NCBI GenBank assembly: GCA_934702165.1
Contig: CAKUYG010000013.1
Coordinates: 1-23,963, forward strand
Length of the DNA: 23,963 nucleotides
Origin: an uncultured Bacteroidales bacterium
Lineage (GTDB): Bacteria; Bacteroidota; Bacteroidia; Bacteroidales; UBA932
Direction: 5' to 3'
This document shows positions 14,503 through 21,356 of this stretch, one piece after another. Below the pieces are notes generated by a model. That model saw only the letters and a list, made by a program, of their open reading frames with translations. It made no database searches and was not told the origin of the DNA. The translations under genes were made by a program, and so were the position numbers. Each line of letters begins with the position of its first letter. Within the stretch, counting starts at the first letter, position 1.

Positions 14503-16053
14503 ATGGCTAGTTGTAATCTATCCTACAGCGGTTCCACCGGTGTCTTAGAAGCTTCCGCCAGCGTATCCGAAGTAACCAGAACGGGTACGCGGAGAAGGAT
14601 TCGTCTGTTCGTCTTCGTAAAGCCTATTGATTACAGCGGCGGCAGACAGTTCGGATTCAGCGCCAATCTTAATGGTTCAGAGTCATACTCGAACGGGGCT
14701 ACAATAGATGGCAGCGGGTACACAATTTTCAATGACGAGTTCTACGTCGATCTTCCATATGGCTCATCGTCCGCGTCCATCAGCTTTAGCTTCAGTGCGA
14801 CCGTTGTATCGCCAAGCTCTGGCAATAAAACGATTAACGGCACTATTTCAAAAATCAACGGGCTGACAGTTGAAGAGAGTAGTACTGCTATTTCCGGTGC
14901 CAGTAGCACCCAGTTCGGCTCGGTATGTAATGTAACATGGAAGCCATCTTCCTCATCTTTGTATTACAAGCTGCGATTTTCACTTGGCTCATGGTCTTAT
15001 ACGACAGATGCAATCCATCCAGGTTCAACCTCATTGTACACATACACCGGGTATACAATACCACTCGATGCGGCAAACCAAATTCCAAATGCCGAATCTG
15101 CCACAATGACAGTTACCTTATACACATACAGCAACAGCGCGTGTACGTCACAAGTCGGCGCCACGTCATCACTCAGCTTTACGGTAACGCTTCCTAATGA
15201 TGTGAAGCCGTCTTTATCCTCCTGTCTGGCCTCGATTGATAACAGCGCAAACGCAGTTGTCGCTGGTTGGGGTATTGCCGTTGCAGGCTTTACCAGTCTG
15301 AATATCACAGCAAATGCATCTGGTGCATACGGTTCTACAATCTCGAGATTTGTTATTGAGGGAACATACACCGAAACAATCAGCTCTGCTACTCTGAACT
15401 ATACGGGAGCCGTTATTCAGTCCTCCGGGGAAAAGGCTGTCACAATAACCTGTATTGATAGCAGAGGCCGCCGCTCTGATTCTGTCAGCACCAACAGTAT
15501 CACGTTCTCTGCATATTCGGCTCCAACCATATCTTCATTTACCGCCGAACGTGGAAAGAGTAACGGTGTAGCTACAGGAGCAGTTACTCTCAAGGCTATT
15601 TTTAATTACGACAGCGTTGGCGGGAGGAATACTGCTTCCGCGCTTTTGCATTGCAAGCAGTCAGGAAGCGATGCGTGGAACGGTGGCTGGTCAATAAGCA
15701 GCAATGTTGCCTACACGCCAGACATCACTTTAACAGACGACCACTCGTACACGTTCAGAATCGTCGTAACAGATGCTGTTGGAAACTCAGTAGAAAAGAC
15801 CGTGTTCGTTTCGACAGCCGCAGTCCTACTGGATTTCAAGGAGGGCGGCGACGGACTCGGAGTTGGTAAGATATGCGAGAACCCCGGAATGGAAGTCAAC
15901 ATGGACGCAGTCTTTTACAAGACTGTAAAAATTGGCGAACTGACACTGGAAGAATTTATTCAGTCCATCATGAAAATCCTTCCGTCGTCCATGTATGGCA
16001 CAAGTACGCCATCAAGTGGAGTAGAAGGCCAGATCTTCTTCAAAAAAATGTGA
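14503..16053 (+). CDS. Phage minor structural protein, DUF859-like, beta-rich
   Basis: A 516-residue Ser/Thr/Gly-rich protein with an Ig-like beta composition. The start is ATG 14503, with AGGAGG 6 bases upstream and 9 bases after the previous stop. The N-terminal domain includes RIRLFVFVKPIDYSGGRQFG and ends with a hydrophobic NGTISKINGL. Central repeated beta domains follow (SFTVTLPNDVKPSLSSCLAS, then YSAPTISSFTAERGKSNGVA). A DUF859-style ending, LLDFKEGGDGLGVGKICENPG, is followed by VNMDAVFYKTVKIGELTLEE and a Gly/Ser tail. In streptococcal and clostridial siphophages such proteins lie next to Tal and are structural, baseplate or fibre parts. The family name is from memory of these motifs, not a search. 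Its N-terminal domain resembles that of the next gene. Confidence 0.7.
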   Translation: MASCNLSYSGSTGVLEASASVSEVTRTGTRRRIRLFVFVKPIDYSGGRQFGFSANLNGSESYSNGATIDGSGYTIFNDEFYVDLPYGSSSASISFSFSATVVSPSSGNKTINGTISKINGLTVEESSTAISGASSTQFGSVCNVTWKPSSSSLYYKLRFSLGSWSYTTDAIHPGSTSLYTYTGYTIPLDAANQIPNAESATMTVTLYTYSNSACTSQVGATSSLSFTVTLPNDVKPSLSSCLASIDNSANAVVAGWGIAVAGFTSLNITANASGAYGSTISRFVIEGTYTETISSATLNYTGAVIQSSGEKAVTITCIDSRGRRSDSVSTNSITFSAYSAPTISSFTAERGKSNGVATGAVTLKAIFNYDSVGGRNTASALLHCKQSGSDAWNGGWSISSNVAYTPDITLTDDHSYTFRIVVTDAVGNSVEKTVFVSTAAVLLDFKEGGDGLGVGKICENPGMEVNMDAVFYKTVKIGELTLEEFIQSIMKILPSSMYGTSTPSSGVEGQIFFKKM

Positions 16054-16066
16054 GTGAGGTAGTCGT

Positions 16067-17041
16067 ATGGCTAGTGGAAGATTTTATCTGAATGTACCAT
16101 ACAACGATAAAAGTTCAAACTGTGTTGAAGCATATGTAGATTGGAGCAGCACGTTAAAGTCTGGTACCACACACACGGTGACGATGGCGCTATACGCAAA
16201 GCGAACAGACTACTCCGGCGCGACCACCATTCAATACTCTGCCCCATCCTGGACACGTACATACACAAATTCGAGCCTCGTTTTTAGCGGAGGTTCGAAT
16301 ATCCACATCTGTACTGTACAGACGACCGTGTCATCGGATTCGTCCGGTGTTGCCACCTTTAGCGATGCAACGTTCTATGCTGGTTTCTACAGCTCGTCCT
16401 ACGGCACAAGGCGAATGTCCGGAACAATTACGTCACTGCAGCTGGATCAGCCAAAGATGTCCGTGTCGATCCGGAATAGCTACAGCGACGGAATATCATG
16501 TTCTGTTAACAACTCGTCGCCCGCTGTTGGCACGCAAATTACATTCACAATAAAAATTATCAACGCCGCAAAATATTCTGGATATAACCTGTCCGTGACA
16601 GGTGCGACGCTTGTGTCCGGAACCACGTACAAGGTTACTGGGAATGTCATCGCTACCATAACAGGCACATTGAAAGGCTACACATTATCTATCAGTCAAA
16701 CGGCCGGCATTTCGGTAACAGTAAAAAGCGGAAGCACGACATACGGCAATGGCAGCTCAGTCCCATATGGAACAGACCTGAGTATTTCTGTATCAGTCGG
16801 TAGCGGATACGATTTTGTAAGCTTCACGGTGAATGGAGATTCCTATGCAGTCACGGATACCGTTGACATTAGCGTTGCCGAAAATGTTACGGTTGTTGCC
16901 GTCGCAAGGCAGTCCGGCGTTGTGTATATCCGGGACGGCAGTGGTGCCTTCAATAAGTATCAAGTCTACATCTATTCAAATGGCTGGGCGCTCTATAAGC
17001 CGATGTTGTACACTGGTGGCGCTTGGAATACATGCAGTTAG
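16067..17041 (+). CDS. Beta-rich tail/baseplate protein, paralogue of the upstream N-terminal domain
   Basis: A 324-residue protein starting at ATG 16067 after GTGAGGTAG. Residues 1 to about 130 parallel the upstream 516-residue protein: an MAS start, a THTVTMALYAKRTDYSG segment against its RIRLFVFVKPIDYSG, and a closing GTITSLQLDQP against GTISKINGL. A Ser/Thr/Val-rich middle follows, with alternating strand patterns (SGSTTYGNGSSVPYGTDLSI, then SVGSGYDFVSFTVNGDSYAV) typical of bacterial Ig-like or adhesion folds. The C-terminal piece, RDGSGAFNKYQVYIYSNGWA, is a short Trp/Tyr-rich module of the kind found at the ends of phage fibre proteins. A baseplate or receptor-contact role is inferred from position and composition; no enzyme motif is present. 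Confidence 0.65.
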   Translation: MASGRFYLNVPYNDKSSNCVEAYVDWSSTLKSGTTHTVTMALYAKRTDYSGATTIQYSAPSWTRTYTNSSLVFSGGSNIHICTVQTTVSSDSSGVATFSDATFYAGFYSSSYGTRRMSGTITSLQLDQPKMSVSIRNSYSDGISCSVNNSSPAVGTQITFTIKIINAAKYSGYNLSVTGATLVSGTTYKVTGNVIATITGTLKGYTLSISQTAGISVTVKSGSTTYGNGSSVPYGTDLSISVSVGSGYDFVSFTVNGDSYAVTDTVDISVAENVTVVAVARQSGVVYIRDGSGAFNKYQVYIYSNGWALYKPMLYTGGAWNTCS

Positions 17042-17054
17042 GAGAAAAGGAATT

Positions 17055-17261
17055 ATGGGAAATACAATGAAACCAATCACGGTTGCTCGGCAGGAGCTGA
17101 TCACAGAGATGCGGGAGCTGATCAATAGCTGCCCCCTCCCCTACTTCGTCATTGAATCTGTCCTGAAGGATTTTTACGCAGACGTAAAAGTTCTGTCGCA
17201 GCAGCAATTAGAGGCGGATATGGAACGCTATAAGAGCGCTCAGAAAAAAGGTGATGCCTGA
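17055..17261 (+). CDS. Small helical protein upstream of the lysis genes
   Basis: A 68-residue protein of unknown function. The start is ATG 17055, after GGAGAAAAGG; a longer frame from 16833 would overlap the previous gene almost entirely and is rejected. The protein is predicted helical (RQELITEMRELINSC, a proline break, then FVIESVLKDFYADVKVLSQQ) with a Lys-rich end. The stop TGA at 17259-17261 shares its A with the ATG of the next gene, so the two are probably translationally coupled. Similar short helical proteins often precede holin genes in clostridial prophages, but I know of no assigned function. Confidence 0.75.
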   Translation: MGNTMKPITVARQELITEMRELINSCPLPYFVIESVLKDFYADVKVLSQQQLEADMERYKSAQKKGDA

Positions 17262-17641
17262 TGGCTTATCTGTCGAGAGAAAAATACGAGAAACAGCTTG
17301 CGGCAATCCGGATAGAAAACGCAAGCACCGCACGAAAGCGTAATCTGAAAAAGGAGCGCTCAAAATATCGCCGCAAAATGAAACTACCGTCCACGAGCAA
17401 ATTGCTCTTATGGACGGCTGTTTTATTATGTGTGGAAATTATCGGGTTCTGTGAATTTGCGTTTGCAGTGACCCATGACACCAGTTTCTTATATGTGCTG
17501 GCTGGTGTTCCAACTACACTCGTACCAACTATCCTGGGCTATTACCACAAGTCAAAGTGCGAGAATACAGTTGGTGGAATTGTGTACGAAACCGCAACAT
17601 CTAACGTCGAAACAGGCGGCTGCGAAGAAGCCGTCGGATAA
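17261..17641 (+). CDS. Two-helix membrane protein of the lysis region
   Basis: A 126-residue protein that I do not recognise as a named family. The N-terminal 40 residues are strongly basic and helical (TARKRNLKKERSKYRRKMKL). Two membrane spans follow: about 46-68 (LLLWTAVLLCVEIIGFCEFA) and about 77-94 (FLYVLAGVPTTLVPTILGYY). A short hydrophilic tail rich in Glu and Gly ends the protein. The positive N-terminus predicts it inside the cell and the short loop outside. Its ATG overlaps the stop of the gene before by one base, and the holin-like gene starts 9 bases after its stop. It could be a holin, a holin antagonist or an accessory to lysis timing; the sequence alone does not decide between these. 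Confidence 0.7.
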   Translation: MAYLSREKYEKQLAAIRIENASTARKRNLKKERSKYRRKMKLPSTSKLLLWTAVLLCVEIIGFCEFAFAVTHDTSFLYVLAGVPTTLVPTILGYYHKSKCENTVGGIVYETATSNVETGGCEEAVG

Positions 17642-17650
17642 GGAGTAAGT

Positions 17651-18043
17651 ATGAATATTTTAGACGGTATCAAGAATTTTCTGATGTTCGTGAACAATCA
17701 CTGGACTGAAATCATTGTCATTGCAGGAATTCTGCTGGCGGTCGGAAAAAAAGTTGTCGCTTATCTGAGTATGTCCGATGACGAGAAAATTACGATTGCA
17801 AAGAAGCAGCTGAGCGAAACCATGCTGAAGCTGGTAACTCAGGCAGAGAAGGACTACAACGCATGGGTGAAGGCCGGAGCCGTGAAGCGTTCCGAGGTAA
17901 TTGATACTATTTTCCAGAAGTATCCCATTCTGAATCGCGTGACAGATCAGGATGCTCTGATTGCTGAAATCGACAATATGATTGACAGCGCTCTAGTTGA
18001 GATGAGGGAAATTCTGAGCAAGAATCTGGAGCGACTGGCTTAA
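17651..18043 (+). CDS. Holin-like protein, LLH-type
   Basis: A 130-residue protein with one N-terminal membrane helix (about residues 20-40, EIIVIAGILLAVGKKVVAYL) and a soluble helical part. The region KKQLSETMLKLVTQAEKDYN with following VKRSEVIDTIFQKYPI resembles the LLH holin family (Phage_holin_6_1-like), whose members have one span and a conserved helical tail. The start is ATG 17651, with AAGGAG upstream. Its place directly before the endolysin gene supports a membrane-permeabilising role. An ordinary structural membrane protein is not excluded, and family membership is judged by pattern only. Confidence 0.6.
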   Translation: MNILDGIKNFLMFVNNHWTEIIVIAGILLAVGKKVVAYLSMSDDEKITIAKKQLSETMLKLVTQAEKDYNAWVKAGAVKRSEVIDTIFQKYPILNRVTDQDALIAEIDNMIDSALVEMREILSKNLERLA

Positions 18044-18047
18044 CGAT

Positions 18048-18071
18048 GGGCGGATTCTTCCGCCCAATTTT
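18048..18071 (+). terminator. Terminator-like hairpin between holin and endolysin genes
   Basis: GGGCGGA (18048-18054) and TCCGCCC (18059-18065) form a perfect 7-bp stem with a 4-base loop TTCT, followed by AATTTT. It starts 5 bases after the holin-like stop. The T-run is short, so termination is probably partial. It could lower endolysin mRNA relative to holin, or stabilise a processed 3' end. Confidence 0.6.
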
Positions 18072-18090
18072 CATTAAGGTGGTGACAAAT

Positions 18091-19557
18091 ATGTCTCTAG
18101 TCGGAGCAACGAACGCAGAGAAAATATGGAACTACTGCAAATCCAAGGGTATGAACGATTACGGCTGTGCTGGTGTGCTGTCAAGTCTGGATTGCGAATC
18201 GGCATTGAGACCGGGAAATTTGGAGGACACCTATGAGCGAACGTCCGGGTATACGGACGAGTCATATACAGTAGCCGTAGATAACGGAAGCTATACAAAA
18301 TTCGTTACAGACGGATTCGGATACGGTTTGGCGCAGTGGACTTGGTGGACTCGAAAGCAGGGGCTTCTCTCATTTGCAAAGGAACGCGGCGTGTCTATCT
18401 CCGACATGGAGATGCAGCTCGACTACCTGTATAAGGAACTATCCGAGAGTTTCACCTCTGTGCTGAATACGCTGAAGACGGCCAGCTCAGTTCTGGAAGC
18501 TTCGAATGCAATGCTTCTGAAATACGAATGCCCGTTGAACGCAGGTGCCTCCGTACAGAGCCTACGAGCCTCCTACGCACAGCACTACTACGACAGATTT
18601 GCGAAGAACACAGAGGTGAAAAAGAATATGGGTTACATAACTGCAAATAAAAAATCAAACCAGAAACTGTCCGAGCATTTCAGTTCCGACGAATTTGATT
18701 GCCACGGGACTGGGTGTTGTACCACTACGATTATAAACGAGAAGCTCGTTGAGTACCTTGAAAAGATCAGAACGCATTTTGGAAAGCCAGTCACAATTAC
18801 CAGCGGATACCGCTGCGTCGTACATAACAGGAATGTTGGTGGTGCGACCGGATCACGTCACAGCAAAGGTGACGCCGCCGATATTGTGATCCAAGGCATT
18901 GCGCCAAGGACAGTAGCGCAATATGCCGAATCCATTGGAATTCTAGGTATCGGTTTGTACGAAACATCCTCGGATGGGCACTTTGTTCACATTGACACAC
19001 GGGACTACAAATCATTTTGGTATGGACAAGCCTGCGCTGGTCGCAGCACATTTGGCGCATATACAGGTTCTACTGGAAACGCCAGTTCGAGTAACCCGTC
19101 CACCACAGTTTCTGATAATTACATTCTCGCTAGTGGCAGTTCCGGAAGCAAGGTTAAGACATTGCAGGAGAACCTGATTGCTCTTGGCTATAGCTGCGGC
19201 AACTATGGTGCTGACGGAAGCTACGGTAATGCTACCGTTGCGGCTGTTAAGAAGTTTCAGAGCAGCAACGGACTGAACGCAGACGGTATTGCCGGATATC
19301 TGACGCTGACCGCTATCACAAAAGCTTTGCAAAATAAGAACAGTTCCGGTAACGCCTCTGGCAGCGCCGTGAGAGTGACTGCTTCTGTATTGAACATTCG
19401 TAAGGGTGCTGGTACAAACTACCCTGTTGTAGGATCTATCAGAGATAAAGGTACATATACAATCGTTTCAGAATCGTCCGGCGCTGGTGCTGCCAAGTGG
19501 GGTAAGCTCGCAGATGGCCGTGGCTGGATCTCACTGGATTATTGTATGAAATCGTGA
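18091..19557 (+). CDS. Four-module endolysin
   Basis: A 488-residue cell-wall lytic enzyme. I choose ATG 18091 (AAGGTGGTG upstream, start MSLVGATNAEKIW) because an earlier in-frame ATG at 18046 lies at the foot of the hairpin. Residues 1 to about 170 form a Phage_lysozyme2-like glycosidase: NDYGCAGVLSSLDCESALRP (candidate acid E36), SGYTDESYTVAVDNGSYTKF and FGYGLAQWTWWTRKQGL. Residues about 185-310 form a Peptidase_M15-type module with zinc ligands in SRHSKGDAADI (H257, D264) and HFVHIDTR near 297. After a Ser/Gly linker come a PG_binding_1 domain at about 349-410 (GSKVKTLQENLIALGYSCG, KKFQSSNGLNADGIAGY) and an SH3_3-like domain at about 427-488 (NIRKGAGTNYPVVG, WGKLADGRGWI). No signal peptide is seen, so export should depend on the holin. 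Two catalytic plus two wall-binding modules is a large design. Confidence 0.9.
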   Translation: MSLVGATNAEKIWNYCKSKGMNDYGCAGVLSSLDCESALRPGNLEDTYERTSGYTDESYTVAVDNGSYTKFVTDGFGYGLAQWTWWTRKQGLLSFAKERGVSISDMEMQLDYLYKELSESFTSVLNTLKTASSVLEASNAMLLKYECPLNAGASVQSLRASYAQHYYDRFAKNTEVKKNMGYITANKKSNQKLSEHFSSDEFDCHGTGCCTTTIINEKLVEYLEKIRTHFGKPVTITSGYRCVVHNRNVGGATGSRHSKGDAADIVIQGIAPRTVAQYAESIGILGIGLYETSSDGHFVHIDTRDYKSFWYGQACAGRSTFGAYTGSTGNASSSNPSTTVSDNYILASGSSGSKVKTLQENLIALGYSCGNYGADGSYGNATVAAVKKFQSSNGLNADGIAGYLTLTAITKALQNKNSSGNASGSAVRVTASVLNIRKGAGTNYPVVGSIRDKGTYTIVSESSGAGAAKWGKLADGRGWISLDYCMKS

Positions 19558-19591
19558 TTTCAAAACTAAAAACACACCAGGAGGTGAAGAA

Positions 19592-20107
19592 ATGGACGCT
19601 GAAACGATTTTAAGTTGGTTGTCCGACCTATCCATCGGTACCATTATCGCGGTTGTTTCTGCGGTTGGTATCGTCGGAGTAGGGGTGTGGAAGATTATTT
19701 CGATGATTATCCACCTGTACAATAGTTACACCGAAGTCAGAGAGGAGCGAGACCAGTTGAAGCAGAAAGTCGAAGACCACGGCCAAGAGATTGACGACCT
19801 CAAAGGCCAGTTTGCAGGTGCGATCAAAGGAATCACGCAGCAGCTTTCTGAAATCAAGTCTGCTCTTGATGAGCAGCGCGAGACCAAAATTAAGGAACTG
19901 CGTCACCAAATTACTGTTGCTGCTGAAACCGCATTGGCAAATACGACTATGACTGTACGTGAATGGACATCGCTGCATGAAATGGTAGACGAGTATGTAA
20001 ACAAGTACCACCAGAACTGGTACGTCAAACCGCTGATTGCAAAGGTCGATCGTGATGTTCATGTTATTGGCCGACTTGATGAACACGGCAACGATATTGT
20101 CGAGTGA
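19592..20107 (+). CDS. Single-span coiled-coil membrane protein after the endolysin
   Basis: A 171-residue protein with ATG 19592 and AGGAGGTG 7 bases upstream. One membrane span lies near residues 14-42 (IGTIIAVVSAVGIVGVGVWK). A charged coiled coil follows, about 47-110 (REERDQLKQKVEDHGQEIDD, then GITQQLSEIKSALDEQ). The C-terminal part (EWTSLHEMVDEYVNKYHQNW, then DVHVIGRLDEHG) looks folded. This one-span-plus-coil design is seen in second holins or holin antagonists of phages. Its location just after the endolysin fits an accessory lysis role, but I cannot assign a family. Confidence 0.6.
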   Translation: MDAETILSWLSDLSIGTIIAVVSAVGIVGVGVWKIISMIIHLYNSYTEVREERDQLKQKVEDHGQEIDDLKGQFAGAIKGITQQLSEIKSALDEQRETKIKELRHQITVAAETALANTTMTVREWTSLHEMVDEYVNKYHQNWYVKPLIAKVDRDVHVIGRLDEHGNDIVE

Positions 20108-20130
20108 CCAATACAGACAGGAGTGAAGAA

Positions 20131-20511
20131 ATGGAAGTCTTTATTAGTGTAGTTGGTCAAAAAATGAGAATCGCTACAAACTGCAGAACATTTGTGGACG
20201 GCAGTATGAATTTCATTAAATTCAAATTTATTCTATCGGACGCTTGGAGCAGCCTCGAAAAGAAGGCACAGTTCGTTCAGGATGGCGTGGCATACAATCG
20301 TGAACTCGACGGAAACAACAGCGTGTACCTCCCCTCAGAGATACACGACGGATCATTTGAGTTGATTCTGCACGGAGCTGCCGGACTTACGTCCGCCGTA
20401 ACTGACAGTTTGACTTTGACCATAAAGAAATCAAATTACCGCGATGACGGCAAAGACAGTGATTATGTATTTGCAACCGTCGAAGAAATGAAGCGGTACC
20501 TGAACATTTAA
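20131..20511 (+). CDS. Small baseplate/fibre accessory protein, BppU N-terminal-like
   Basis: A 126-residue beta-rich protein. The start is ATG 20131, with AGGAG 7 bases upstream; a GTG/ACC-side extension from 20104 would overlap the previous gene and lacks a ribosome binding site. The sequence runs VFISVVGQKMRIATNCRTFV, FKFILSDAWSSLEKKAQFV and DGSFELILHGAAG. This is the pattern of the N-terminal domain of upper-baseplate (BppU-type) and fibre proteins, where a strand-rich Ig-like unit docks to the tail. It ends ATVEEMKRYLNI, a C-terminal motif repeated in the next two genes. A structural role in the tail tip is inferred from this and position; no enzyme motif is seen. Confidence 0.5.
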   Translation: MEVFISVVGQKMRIATNCRTFVDGSMNFIKFKFILSDAWSSLEKKAQFVQDGVAYNRELDGNNSVYLPSEIHDGSFELILHGAAGLTSAVTDSLTLTIKKSNYRDDGKDSDYVFATVEEMKRYLNI

Positions 20512-20528
20512 TTAGGAGGAGGGATTGC

Positions 20529-20807
20529 ATGTATAACGCAGTAAAAAACGGCAACGTGTACGACTATAACTACAAGAAATTTATATGTGATACCGTCAGC
20601 GACATGAACGCTATTGACACAGATAAGCTCGCAGCCGGATCTACCGCTATTGTCTTGAAATCCGGGAGTAAACAAGCTCTTTACATTCTATCCAATGAAA
20701 AGCAGTGGGTTCTGTATTCTGCTCCCACTGGCGGCAGTTCTACCGGTGGATTAGGCTCTGATGATATTGCGTCTCTGGAGGATACTCAGGAGTATCTCGG
20801 AATCTGA
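20529..20807 (+). CDS. Small phage protein of unknown function, shared C-terminal motif
   Basis: A 92-residue protein with ATG 20529 after AGGAGGAGGG. Residues 1-66 form a compact beta-type unit (DYNYKKFICDTVSDMNAID, then STAIVLKSGSKQALYILSNE and KQWVLYS). A Gly/Ser linker follows (TGGSSTGGLGS), and the protein ends DIASLEDTQEYLGI. The end is similar to those of the proteins on either side. Such short proteins in clostridial prophage fibre regions often act as decoration or docking units, but no function can be assigned here. The next gene starts 11 bases after the stop. Confidence 0.65.
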   Translation: MYNAVKNGNVYDYNYKKFICDTVSDMNAIDTDKLAAGSTAIVLKSGSKQALYILSNEKQWVLYSAPTGGSSTGGLGSDDIASLEDTQEYLGI

Positions 20808-20817
20808 GGTGATTTGA

Positions 20818-21342
20818 GTGACTGATATTAAGGATAAGCTTGTATCCCTCGAACTGCTCAAAGCATACCATGATTACAATGAATCCGCTTATTCCAAGTT
20901 TGTCCATCTCACATACGAAAACGGAACCGTGAAAGATTCAACCGGCAAAGACATGTCCTTCACAGACGTCTATGATCTGTCTGCGAATGGCACTGGACGC
21001 ATCTGCGTTCTTAATGGAAGCTCTATCATGTTCTGTATGAATGCGTCCTCGTCGGCCATCGATTTTGTGGACTTGCATTTCAGGGATGGGAAATATTACA
21101 TCGGATGGATTACGGTCAACAGCAGCAACCGGGTTTCTTATAAGGAAAATGGTATTGCTCTGTCTGGTGATATTATCAAGAGTTTGTCCGAAATGGCAGA
21201 TGACGCAAACCATAGAACCGTTACAGATGCGCAGATTGGAACTTGGAATAACAAAAGCGACTTTGGCGGCAGCTGGAATGATTTGACGGACAAGCCAATC
21301 GCCACTGTTGACCAGACGAAAGCGTATCTGAAGCTTGAATAA
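20818..21342 (+). CDS. Tail-fibre-region protein with docking-type N-terminus
   Basis: A 174-residue protein starting at GTG 20818 (CTGAGGTG upstream). The N-terminal helix MTDIKDKLVSLELLKAYHD is closely paralleled by the next gene (MTETKDLLVTLEDLKAVHD), suggesting the same attachment site on the tail. A beta-rich middle (YDLSANGTGRICVLNGSS, then LHFRDGKYYIGWITVNSSN) is followed by a helix, DDANHRTVTDAQIGTWNNK. The ending is ATVDQTKAYLKLE, a version of the C-terminal motif of the two genes before. The TDAQIGTWNNK segment is like the collar of many phage fibres just before a shaft domain. Function is inferred as a fibre or fibre adaptor. Confidence 0.65.
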   Translation: MTDIKDKLVSLELLKAYHDYNESAYSKFVHLTYENGTVKDSTGKDMSFTDVYDLSANGTGRICVLNGSSIMFCMNASSSAIDFVDLHFRDGKYYIGWITVNSSNRVSYKENGIALSGDIIKSLSEMADDANHRTVTDAQIGTWNNKSDFGGSWNDLTDKPIATVDQTKAYLKLE

Positions 21343-21356
21343 CAGGAGGTGTCAGA

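Noticed and set aside
16833..17054. Longer reading frame before the 68-residue protein
   Set aside because: It overlaps the C-terminal coding part of the preceding structural gene in another frame; the ribosome binding site favours 17055.
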